DNA of 64,000 bases from Euphorbia lathyris (lineage: Eukaryota > Streptophyta > Magnoliopsida > Malpighiales > Euphorbiaceae): the NCBI RefSeq assembly GCF_963576675.1, contig NC_088917.1, positions 73,952,610 through 74,016,609 of the forward strand, read 5' to 3'. The stretch's first letter is position 1, and every line of letters begins with the position of its first letter. The position numbers were made by a program, and so were the translations under genes. Below are positions 1-10,615 of this stretch, piece by piece. Under the pieces are notes generated by a model. It saw only the letters and a program-made list of their open reading frames with translations, ran no database searches and had not been told where the DNA came from.

Positions 1-212
1 CTAATACTAATTGCCAAGTGATCCCTCGTCTTTTTGCGAAGGAACCTAGTACGAATACTCCTACTGGAGCTGGTTCTATCGAAATCTGGGATCCAAACAC
101 CGACTACTTTCAATGTGTTGGTGTACAGGTTATTCGGTACACCCTTCAACCCAATCGCCAATCGTTCCCATTTCAACTCGATACTGATCGACTGTATTAC
201 ATCGTTCAAGGT

Positions 213-395
213 CAGTCTTGATCACATGCACCTTAATGAGCATGTAGAATTTGTTCATTCACCGTTAGATCTAGGCTTATTAGAATCCTAAGGTGGAGAT
301 TCAAAGCATCCTGAGGCTTTTAGATTTAATAAGCCTATATCTAACAGTGAATGAGCAAATTAACTTGTTCATTAAGGTGCATGGAAAAATTCTTG
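213..395. mobile_element. 183-bp foldback MITE at the exon-1 splice donor of 11S copy 1
   Basis: The element starts CAGTCTTGATCACATGCACC and ends with the inverted GGTGCATG stretch. It is flanked by a direct repeat cgttcaaggt at 203-212 and 396-405. The same element occurs at 23946-24127, in opposite orientation, with its own target repeat attgaaaac. A 9-10 bp target duplication suggests a Mutator-like MITE. Copy 2 of the gene lacks this insertion, so the empty site is visible at 25253-25270. Confidence 0.85.
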
Positions 396-1042
396 CGTTC
401 AAGGTTATTAAATTAATATATCAAATTAGGTTTAACATTTTTGGAAAAGTCTGAGTTAGGTTGAACAAACGTTGAGTCGCCAAGTTCAGTTATTCAAGAC
501 TAAATTCGTATTATTTTACAAACATTTAAACTAAAATAGTGTTATTTTATACATTGGGTTCAAAAACATTGTTTAGTTTCAACATTTGAAATACTACATT
601 ATAAAGTTTTTATTAAATTTTATTTTATTCAATAGTGTAGACCCTCCGTTATTTAAATTACAAATTTGTGATTTACTCATTGTGAGTAAACTATATTAAT
701 GTCTAAAATCCAATATACTTGGACAAGTCAAATTTAAATACCAAATTTAGTATTTAATAAATGTCCCTTACTTGTCATAAATATTGTATTTTTGGATACA
801 GGCAATACAATATTTGGTCTGATAATTCCTGAATACTGTCAAGAATTAGATGGTGAGAAAAATGAGTGTCACCAAATTCTTCGTGTTCATAGTGGTGATG
901 TACTTTTTTTTTCGCGCTGGAGAAACCGTTTGGTTCAATAATGATGGAAATGAGAGTTTGATTTGGTATCTCTCGCATCTCCAACACTGACTCCTTCCGA
1001 GTAAGAAACAATAATAATTTACAAATTATAAGATAAATAATT

Positions 1043-1558
1043 GGCTTAATAGGCACCCAACTCCCTAAACTTGTAACTTTTTTTCACCTGGCCCCCTCAA
1101 CTTAGGAGACAACCTCTCAACCCCCTCAACTCTCCAAAAACATCACATACAGCCTCTTATACTCCTATGTTCGGTCAAAATATTGACCCGTGTAGAAAAC
1201 GCGCTTGACTGTTGACCACGCCAATGCCACATGTCATTTTTTATTAAATTTTTTCATTGAGACCCCTGCTCGGCGAGCAAGTCTATTTGTGCTCGGCGAG
1301 CAACTACCAGAGATGGATTTCGATCAGAATTCTTATATCAGAATGGAAAATTTTAATAAAAAAGTGACACGTGACATTGGTGTGGTCAACAGTCAAGCAC
1401 GTTTTCTACACGGGTCAATATTTTGACCGAACATAGGGGTGTAAGGGGTTGTATGTGATGTGTTTGGAGAGTTGAAGGGGTTGAGAGGTTGTCCCCTAAG
1501 TTGAGGGGGCCAGGTGAAAAAATGTTACAAGTTTAGGGGGCTGGGTGCCTATTAAGCC
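1043..1558. mobile_element. 516-bp foldback MITE (GGCTTAAT ends) in intron 2 of 11S copy 1
   Basis: Two arms of roughly 200 bp are inverted copies of each other; the ends are GGCTTAATAGGCACCC and GGGTGCCTATTAAGCC. The 9-bp direct repeat taaataatt flanks it at 1034-1042 and 1559-1567, and intron 2 of copy 2 is the empty site. No transposase is encoded. Its ends resemble the foldback at 60685-61199, which is almost the same length. Confidence 0.88.
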
Positions 1559-3183
1559 TAAATAATTTAAAGAACACATATAAACAAAGATTCTCATCGT
1601 TTTAGAATAACTTTATATTTTAATATTTTGTTTTTGAATTATTTTATCTATTAAAAATGTTTATTTAATTGGTCACAGAGTTAGTTTATACATTGTGAAA
1701 TACTGAAAAAAAAAAAATAAAATCTGATATATATTCAAAAAAATCTTATAAGTTACAAAGAAAAATTATTATATCTAAATATATAATATTCCTTAAAAGT
1801 AGAAAGGATTGACTTACTTTTTTTTCTTTTCAATTCAATGCATTTACCTTTTTATCTATTTGATGTGTTATAGAGGTTCTCCCTAGGAGGTCTCAGAAAT
1901 ATCTTAGCCGGATTTTCTTCAAAGTTTATCACTAAAGCTTTCAACGTTACTCATGAGTTGGCTACGAAACTTCAAAGGCAGATTGACCTTGGGGGTAGCA
2001 CCGAATATATGACTAGTGGTGGATTTCATTTATCCAGTTCAACAATCGCCCCATCATCTCCAAAACAAGAGCGAAAAGGTCCCTACAATGTCAATGATGA
2101 GTCTTTATGTAACATTAACACGAGGATAGCAAAAATCTCTGATCCTTCAAGGGCAGATCTTTTCATCCCAGGAGTTGGGCAATTGACAACCATCGACGTC
2201 CACCAACTCTCTATTCTTGAGTCGAGCCAACTCAGTGTTACTTACACCCTTCTTCTAAAGGTGGGAAAATTTCTATTATGGTTTTGGACCTAACTGTTCA
2301 TGGACTATTTTTGGCGTATTTGAGGACATAGTTTAGGAGCAACCGGTGAAAAAACAAAATCTAAGGATTCACGTTTTTTTATCAAAATTATTATTCTTTT
2401 ATTTTAGTACGATTAACTATCAATAAAATATAATTGCATAAATTAAGTCTCTATTTATTAAAAATGTTAACGATAAACATCAAAATTTAGTATATTTGAA
2501 ATTATATTTTTAACAGTTTAAAAATAATATTTCATATTTATGATGCAACTTTAGCAAAACTGTACAATTTCATTTCAAAAAAATGAAATTTCAGGCGTGG
2601 ATAAAATGAGTCACATACTTCTACCAAAAAGTAAATTTGTCATACTTTTAACAAATGGAGTTTCAAGGATTTGAACCTTCGACCACTTGGTCTAAGAGGT
2701 TCTAACTATGTTAATAAAGAGCTTATAAAAAAAATTAAAATACCAAGGATTCGTGATGTCTTTTCCTTTAATTATTAGAGTTGAATTGACTATAAAATTG
2801 TATATGATAATTTACATGATGTTATGAGATTACCCCATTGGGAAAATGTTTATAGCGCAATTTACGTGGTGAAGGGTAAAGGTCATATTCAAGTAGTGGA
2901 TGACAATGGAAAGAATGTGTTCGACGACATTGTAAAGGAAGGACAACTGCTCCTAGTGCTGCATAGCTTTTTGATGGCGGAACAAGCAAAGAGTGAGATA
3001 TACGAATACTTTACCTTCAAGACCAATGGTAACCCAATTACCTCTAAGCTTACTGGTCGAAACTCAGTCATTAATTGCTTGCCGTTGGAGGTTCTTACAA
3101 ATGCATTTGAAATTAACAAGGAAGAGGCTAAGAAGGTGAAGTTAGGAAGGAATGAGACATCCTTAGTTAAAATCATACTATAA

Positions 3184-3749
3184 TATATCCAAAGAGGAAG
3201 GCATGTAACCTTTTTCTTGAAATTATGAATAATTTTGCAAATGATATAGATTAATGTCGAGTGTTTACTTCATGTTGTAATAAATAAAAATTCTTAATAT
3301 GTATTTTTGTGAAAAGAAAGGCACATGACATTTTACTTAACGTAAGTTTTGTTTTTTTTTTATGTCAGATTTTCTTAAATTATATTTTCCCTAACTTTAA
3401 ACACATGATTGTAAATAATTCTATATGTATTCTATAAACTTTCAATATGATTAAAACTTAGTCCTCCTCAGAGATAAATAATTCATCAAGTTTAGCAATT
3501 ACTCATTCTGTTTCACAATACATGTTTTTTTAAGGTTAAGACACAAAAATTAAGAAAAATAATTAATTTTAACTAAAAGACTTTGTTACTTTTGTATTAA
3601 TTGCATCCGTTAATTATTATTTTTTATCTATGCTCAAAGTAAAAAGGAAACTTAAATGATGATATATTTGGTAAAAAAATCAATTAATGTGCATGGATTG
3701 AATCAAAATGATATGTATTATAAAATAAAAAAAATCTCTAGAAAGACAT
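3184..3749. other. AT-rich 3' flank of 11S copy 1
   Basis: Non-coding. The first ~210 bp still align with the flank of copy 2 (27561-27753), including a possible polyadenylation region (aataaataaaaa near 3280). After about 3390 the two copies part. No gene seen. Confidence 0.6.
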
Positions 3750-4263
3750 TGATAACATCGGGATATTATCCAAGGGATCAAAAGAGATATTTACCCAAAC
3801 GACCACGTATTGAACCGATTAAAGAAGGCAATGGCGTATCAAGCAAGACATCTGATGGGCGGATCACCGAGACTTCACCACACGAGATCCGTAGTCAAAC
3901 CTACGTGAGATCTGCCACCCCCCTTCGATCCGCCAGCTGAACAGCTGAGCCGATTCCTCAATAAAGGCAATTAAGGGACTATTAATGAGCTAACGGACAT
4001 ACTTAAAGGAAACCAGTAACCGCCATTAATGAAGCATTAATGGAGACTTTCTAGTTACCAAGGGTTACGACTACTTGACTATATATAGCTTGCATCTCAA
4101 GCTATCAAGGTACACATTCACACAACCCTAGAAACCCTACTTTGTCAATTCAGTTTATTCCTCCATCCCTTATACTGACTTTGGCATCGGAGCTTCCCCC
4201 CGTCGAACCCAACGACGCCCCCACAGGGATGGAAGCTAATCAGAAGTTCTCCACTAGTCATCA
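3750..4263 (+). repeat. 5' LTR of the Tat element
   Basis: Begins TGATAACATCGGG and ends TAGTCATCA. Matches 14973-15486 along its whole 514 bp with 12 substitutions and no indel. A TATA-like ctatatatag at 4079-4088 is the likely core promoter for element transcription. Confidence 0.95.
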
Positions 4264-4265
4264 AT

Positions 4266-4283
4266 TGGTGCGGTGAGCGTGGA
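4266..4283 (+). other. Primer binding site, tRNA-Phe type
   Basis: TGGTGCGGTGAGCGTGGA starts 2 bp after the LTR. It is complementary to the 3' end of plant tRNA-Phe(GAA), as I know that tRNA (…CACGCTCACCGCA plus CCA). This is where minus-strand cDNA synthesis would start. Confidence 0.8.
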
Positions 4284-4321
4284 ACCCTAACCAAATAAGG
4301 GTTTCGTTCACATTGTAAGAT

Positions 4322-6077
4322 ATGACGAGTGGAGGATCTAATCCCTCAACAGGGACTGAAACACTATTAGTAACACCATCAGCCAATCCTGTTGCGAACG
4401 CTGGTCGCGTTGATCCTGACGCTCCTACGGTGCATGGTGAGGGAAGTATGTCACCTGAATCATTTCTTGAAATATGTGCAGGGATCCATAGGAAGAGAGT
4501 TTGGCCCTGAGATGGAAAGCCGCTTAAGGTCGTACATGTTAATTCCCCCGCTTAGACGTACGGCACCAACTCCTACGGCATCCCAATGGAAAAATGTCAC
4601 CATAGGACCAAACGCTCGTGATTCTTCGTTTTTTCAATCTCAACCTGCAGATTCCACGGTGATTACTCCTGTGACAGCCAGTGACCCGCCAATAAATCGG
4701 CGACTGTTTTCTGACGGAGCAGAAGGGAGTCGGAGGAATGATCAAACTTTTCCTGAGGGATCAGCAAACCCAAGGATTAACATTGGCGGGTCTCGTGCTC
4801 TCAATAACACCAGGTCTAATCCCCCGGAGGGCGGACCAGAGGGTCGGAGACACAAAAAGCGTAGGAAGACGAATGGTAGAGGACGATCTAAATCTCCATC
4901 TCGCTTAACACATAGATCCTCCCAAAGAGGTAGATCTCCTCCACCCCCAGAACGTAGGAGAAGTAAGCGACCAGTTGAGGAACCTCGTCAAGATAGGCAA
5001 CACCCACCTTCGAATCAAGGGGCTCATAGGCAGGCTCCACCAGGAGGACGTGGAGGAAGTGGTTCGCCATCGGATCCTTCATCTAATTCCAGCTCTTCAT
5101 CTTCTCCGAGTAGATCTCCACGTAGAGGACGTCCCGGGGCAAATCCCGGGAATATAGCGGATCTAATTAGAGACGAGGTGCGCCGCCAGAATGAGGAGAA
5201 TGCGAGACATAATCCCTTTGCCAATCGGGATTCGCCCTTTACAGCGTGGATAGAAGCTGAGGAAACGGATAGGCACTTTAAAATTCCTAATATCCCAGTC
5301 TATATGGGCGTGGACAATCCCGAAGCCCATGCCAAGAAATATCGCATGTTGCTCAGCCTCAACCGAGCCATTGAGGCGGTATTATGCCGTATGTTTATCA
5401 CCACGCTAGGAGGACCAGCTTATGATTGGTTCCAATCCTTACCTCCAGGATCGATTGACAGCTGAGATCAATTAAGTAGGGAATTTTGTGCAAAATTCGC
5501 TGGTTGCATCCCTCTAGTGGTCAAATCGCGGAAGCTCTTTGAATTGAAGCAGAAAGCGAATAAACCCCTCCGGGAATATGTGGATAATTTCAACAAATTG
5601 TGTATACGAATTGTTGATGTGGATGTCTCCATGGCGGTGGAAGCTCTAGTGAAAAACACTACATGTAAAAGCTTGCAGGAAGATCTAATCAGAAAGAAGC
5701 CCAGAGATATGGCAGAGTTGATAGAAAGATGCAAGGACTTTATGGAAGTAGATGACATCCGCAGGGAGTCAGTATCTCCGCCTAAAAGGGACAAGGGCGA
5801 ATCTCGTAGACGGGATAAAGAGAAGGACAAGCATCCTGATTCGTCATCCAGGGGTAGGCATAGAGGCTCTAAAAACAAATCGGCATACACACCGACGTTT
5901 ACACCATTAAACGCCTCCAAAAGCGAAGTGTTGATGTGGATAGAAAACAGCCAGCACAAGCGGAGCATTTCATATCCCGAACCAAAAGGGGGGGAGTATA
6001 CCAACACATGAAAAAATCCCAAAAATTATTGCAAGTACCATAGGAGGAATGGTCATGATACAGACGCGTGTTGGGAG
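4322..6077 (+). pseudogene. gag: gag of the Tat element, broken
   Basis: Starts at the ATG at 4322, 55 bp after the LTR region. A frameshift near 4485 moves reading from that frame to the one used downstream. The order is: an Arg/Ser/Pro-rich basic stretch (about 4850-5130), the retrotransposon gag domain (HFKIPNIPVYMGVDNPEAHA onward, 5275-5750), a Lys/Arg/Glu-rich stretch, and a zinc-knuckle-like C-x2-H-x4-H-x4-C (TGC at 6030 to TGT at 6069). Two in-frame TGA codons, at 5463-5465 and 6009-6011, sit where the frame continues on both sides; TGG-to-TGA is the simplest origin. Gag would form the particle that packages element RNA. Confidence 0.85.
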
Positions 6078-9000
6078 TTGGCCAGAGAGATAGAAAGGCT
6101 TATAGAAAGGGGAAAGCTAGACAGGTTCGTCCAAAATGATAGCAAGAAAGGAGATGGTGATAAATCAAGAGATGATCAGAAAAAGAAGGCAAAAGGAACC
6201 ATCAATGTCATTGCAGACGGACCGAGATATCAACCCGTGCTAAAGAAGGCAAAGACCATCGCTCTGGATAGGGCATCCCTCAATCGCCCTTTTGCGGATG
6301 TAGGCCCGGAGGTTCCCCCTCACGCAGATGCTCTAGTCATTACCATGATGGTAGAAGGATGGGAAATGAAAAGAGTAATGATTGACACTAGAAGTTCGTG
6401 CAACGTCATTACAAGAGGAGCATTCGCCAAACTTATGGTTGATCCTGTCCAAGTGGAAACCACTATTGTGGACATCCTAGGAGTAACAGGGCACACAATC
6501 CAAACGAAGGGACAGGTAACGTTAGATTGCGAGTTGGCCTATAATATCATCCTGGGTCGCCCTTTCATCTCCGAAGCAGCGGCACTCATCTCCATCCGCC
6601 ATCTAACCATTTACATCCCCACAGCCAAAGGAGGAGTAATGGTCGGAGGAAATCAAAAAGTTGCTCAGGAGACATATTCGGCATCCTTGATGATTCGCCC
6701 ACAGTCTAAAGATGAGGAAGAGGAGGAACTTGTCACAATGGCTCTGGGTGAAACAGAGATGTACCTTATGGCGGATGAAAAGCAGGTACGAATTGCTAAA
6801 GGGCTAGGAGGTGAGATTAAGGAGGCTATTATAAAAGTTCTCCATGAGTCAGAGGATGTTTTTACATGGAAGGATGAGATTCTCCCAGGGATTAATCCGG
6901 ATATGATCACTCATAAGCTCAATATTGCCAAAGACGCGGTCCCAATAGCACAAAAGCGGAGAAATCATGGTCCTGAGAGACAGAAAGTAATAGAAGAGGA
7001 GATTGCTAAGCTGAAAAAGGCGAACGCCATCGAAGAAGTACTTTACACACAATGGCTGGCGAATGTGGTACTAGTCAAAAAGGCAGGCGGATCATACCGC
7101 ATGTGTATTGACTTCACAGATCTCAACAAAGCTTGTCCCAAAGACAACTACCCACTACCGTGTATTGATATTCTAGTAGATGGAACCGCGGGACACGCCA
7201 TGTATTCCTTCACTGATGTGAAGTCTAGCTATCACCAGATCCCGATGGAACCTTCCGACAGGATCAAAACTTCGTTCGTGACTCACCAGGCAACTTATTG
7301 CTTCAAGGTCATGCCCTTTGGGCTTAAAAATGCAGGGGCAACCTATCAACGGATGATGAACAAAATATTCGAAGGAAGCAAAGGTGATAACTTTTCTGTC
7401 TACGTGGATGATATGATCATCAAGAGTTCCACTGTAGAAAGGCACGCGGATGATATAAGGGAGATCCTGGGCGTACTTCGACATCACAACATTAAACTGA
7501 ATCCAGAGAAGTGTACCTTTGGGGCGACATATGGAAAATTCTTGGGATTCATGATCAGCTAGAAAGGGGTGAGCCCAAACCCAGATAAAGTTAAAGCAGT
7601 CTTGGATATGAAAACACCACAGAACATCAGAGAAGTACAACGTCTAAATGAGCGTATTGTGGCCTTAGGCAGGTTCATCTCCTGTTCAGCTCGCAGATGT
7701 CAACCCTTCTACGAGGTGATCAAAAAACAAAAGACATTCGAGTGGAATGAGGACTGTAAGCAAGCTTTCAAAGGAATCAAACGATTTCTCACGGAACCAC
7801 CTCTGATGAGTCGGCCCTTGAAAGGTGAGAATCTTTACATGTATGTCTCAGTTACCGATAAAGCTGTTTGCACAGTCATGATTAGGGAAGAGGATGGACA
7901 GCAGTATCCAATCTACTACGTGAGCAAAGTGTTAAAAGACGCCGAGACCCGATACTCCAAATTGGATAAAAATGGCTCTGGCCATTGTCACCACCTCAAT
8001 ACGTCTCAGGCCCTACTTTCAGGCACATACTGTCATAGTCCGCACAAGCATACCCATGAGGAAAGTATTGCAAAAGCCAGAAACTTCGGGGAGATTGATG
8101 GAGTGGGCCATCCGTTTAGGAGAATTTGATGTTCGTTATGAAAGTCGATCTGCCCTGAAAGGTCAAGTCTTGGCAGACTTTGTGAATGAATTCACTGAAG
8201 AAGGCATGAATCTCCCCAAATCTAAGGTCGAAGAATGGACGATGTATACAGATGGGGCTTCTTCGGCGGAAGGCGCAGGTATAGGCATCGTGATCAAAGG
8301 TCCCCAATATATTAAACTGCATTACGCTAAAAAATTGGACTTCCTTGCAACCAACAATGCAGCGGAGTACGAGGCCTTAATATTGGGACTACGCCTGTTA
8401 AAAGAGATCACTCCCGAGCAGATCGTGATCTACAGTGATTCCAAGCTAATGGTCAACCAGGTAATCAAAAATTTTGAGGTAAAAGATGAAGTCCTAGCCA
8501 AATACGTGGAAGAGGTTAAAAAATTGCTGAACCACCTCGAAGTCAAAGAAACCAAGTGGGAGCTGGTCCATGTGCCCCGAGGATCTAACACCGAGGCCGA
8601 TCACCTAGCTAAAATGGCTTCAAGCAAGGAGCATTGGGCGGATCTACAGTGCCCGTTCGAGGTCAAGATAGCACCGGCTTACGCCTCAGAAGCGGTATCC
8701 TTACTTGAATCCGTCGAAGGTGATTGGTCACCGATCCGCCAGTACCTGATAGATGGAACTTTGCCTCAGGACAAAGAAGAGGCTCGACGGACGGTAAGAA
8801 AGGCAGCCTATTTCTCCGTGATAAATGATTGCCTATACAGAAAATCTTTTGGCCACCTCTGGTTGAAATGCATCACAATAGGAGAGGGACAACATATCCT
8901 CAAGGAGTTGCATGAAGGCACTTGTGGAGCCCATGAGGCGTCTGCCTCCATTTTGAAGAAGTCCAGGTTAGCAGGATTTTATTGGCCCTCGGCGGAACTT

Positions 9001-9962
9001 GATGCCCAAAAGCTAGTGGAATCTTGTCATAATTGTCAGGTTCATGCAAATGAATCTCACACAGCTAAACACCTTCAAAGGCCCATCATCGAAGGTCGGC
9101 CCTTCGCAGTTTGGGGGATTGATATCATTGGTCCCTTTCCTCCTACCAAAAGACAAAGGAAGTATGTGGTGGTGGCTGTGGATCATTTTACTAAATGGGT
9201 AGAGGCCGAAGTTATCTCCTCTATCAACGCTGAACGAATGGTGGAGTTCGTAAAGGATAATATCGTAGGAAGGTATGGGGTTCCCCACACTATTATCACT
9301 GACAATGGAACACAATTCAATTGTGGAGAGTTCAAAACTTTCTGTTAAAAGTTGGGCATTCAAAACAGGTTCGCCTCTGTTTACTATCCTCAATCTAATG
9401 GGATGACCGAGGTTACAAATCGGACGATCATTAAAGGAATAAAGAAAAGGTTGGGGGAGCATGACAAAAAGTGGGCAGATCAGTTAATGAGCGTCCTATG
9501 GGCGTATCGAACCACTCCACGAACGGCCACGGGCGAAACACCATTTGCCCTTTCTCATGGCGTGGAAGCTGTAATCCCTGTGAAGATACAGGTCCCTAGT
9601 GACAGAGTCGCATTCTATTGCGAAGATAAAGATAGCCAAAGGTTGAAGGAAAGTCTCGATCAAGTAGAGGAGAAAAGGGAAAAGGCGTATGTGCGCATGG
9701 CAGCTTACAAGCAGCGGATCGCAGCTTATCATGATAAAAATGCAAAGCCTGTAAGTCTAGATGTGGGAGATCTCATGCTCCGGAAAGCGGATAAAATCCA
9801 ATCTATGGAAGGAAGAGGAAAGCTGGGGATCACCTGGACAGGCCCATACAGAATAGTCACCAAGATCGGGTCCGCCACATTAGAATTCAAGACATGGAGG
9901 GGAACACATTGCCACGTACGTGGAACATCCAGAACCTCCGCAAATATTTCACCAGAAAATAG
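6078..9962 (+). pseudogene. pol: pol of the Tat element: protease, RT, two RNase H domains, integrase; broken
   Basis: Aspartic protease near 6290-6570, with ILGRP present but the catalytic DTG changed to DTR at 6385-6393 (GGA to AGA). Reverse transcriptase about 6960-7560 with catalytic YVDD at 7400-7411. A first RNase H follows (7740-8160), then a second, archaeal-like one about 8235-8620 (MYTDGASS, NNAAEYEAL, YSDS, HVPRGSNTEADHLAK). Integrase about 8905-9700 has the HHCC zinc motif and WGIDIIGPF and TDNGTQF. Lesions: TAG at 7560-7562, one extra A in the run at 7964-7971, TAA at 9346-9348, and a frameshift near 9905-9915 that hides the true C-terminus (RTWNIQNLRKYF, stop 9960-9962). Domain order RT-RNaseH-INT is the Ty3/gypsy order. 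Confidence 0.92.
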
Positions 9963-10615
9963 AATGTAATCAGGGTCTTGAGTACTCTTTTTCCTTTAGT
10001 AAGTTTTTCTCCCATGAGGTTTTTCTTATTAAAGGTTTTAATAAGGCTCACATGTCAGACCCACTTGCTGTAATAAGGCGCATCGCCATTCAATAAAAAG
10101 CAACTTTTGTCCTGTCAATTCTTTTTTAAGTATTTTCTTGTAGCAATATAAATATTCCAGATTAAAAAAGAAGGGGGGCCAACAAACGCATTCTAATGAT
10201 ATCATGGCATAAACTACTTTCTCCTCAAAGATAGGAGAACAATCTCAGTGGCGGATCTATCTACCTCAAAGATAGGAAGCAAATGGATCCCCGTCAGAGA
10301 TAGAGTTAAAACATTTCTCAGACGTGAGATCTTTACACTCTCGTACACTCCTTCCAAAGGAGAGTTCGAAGTCCTAGTGGCGGATCGATTCACCTCAAAG
10401 ATAGGAAGCCAATCGATCGCCTAAGGCAGCTTAATTCCCTCTAAAGGAATAAAAGCTTCAGGCCTTCACAAAGGCTCACGCTCCGGGGTATGGCTGGCCA
10501 CCTACTTCGAATCAATCCGAAAAACTTAAAAGATTTACTTGCTGAAAAGCGTAAAGTAAAGATAAATGGTTGTAGCACGGATTAAAATAAAAATTGTACT
10601 TAGTTTTACAAAGAA
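9963..10615. other. Spacer between pol and the antisense gene
   Basis: Non-coding. It contains imperfect short repeats built on acctcaaagataggaag (around 10210, 10262, 10391) and cggatc. No reading frame seen on either strand. Confidence 0.6.

Larger units (their letters stand above)
1..3183 (+). pseudogene. 11S globulin (legumin-type seed storage protein), copy 1, partial and decayed
   Basis: Bicupin storage globulin by family; such proteins are made in seeds, cut after an Asn and packed in protein storage vacuoles. Exons read by splice sites and by alignment to copy 2: E1 <1-210, E2 802-1000, E3 1874-2260, E4 2818-3183. E1 holds the first conserved Cys (NCQV) and WDPN; E3 holds SDPSRADLFIPG; E4 holds PHWEN, VVDDNGKNVFD, EGQL and the C-terminal AFEINKEEAKK, all classic 11S motifs. 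Lesions: one extra base in the T-run at 903-912 shifts the frame to a stop at 939-941; a 5-bp deletion follows near 964; the acceptor before E4 is AT (2816-2817) where copy 2 has AG. The usual Asn-Gly processing site is Asn-Val here (PYNVNDESLC). The signal peptide lies outside the window. A MITE sits at the E1 donor and a foldback in intron 2. High confidence in family and in pseudogene status. Confidence 0.88.

Noticed and set aside
2640..2705. Another tRNA-like stretch (minus, ggttcaaatcc) in 11S intron 3
   Set aside because: Only a box B-like word and a weak box A; present in both copies, so it predates the duplication. No full tRNA or SINE could be drawn.
4539..5224. Minus-strand frames opposite gag
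   Set aside because: Shadows of the Arg/Ser/Pro-rich gag region, with no domain.
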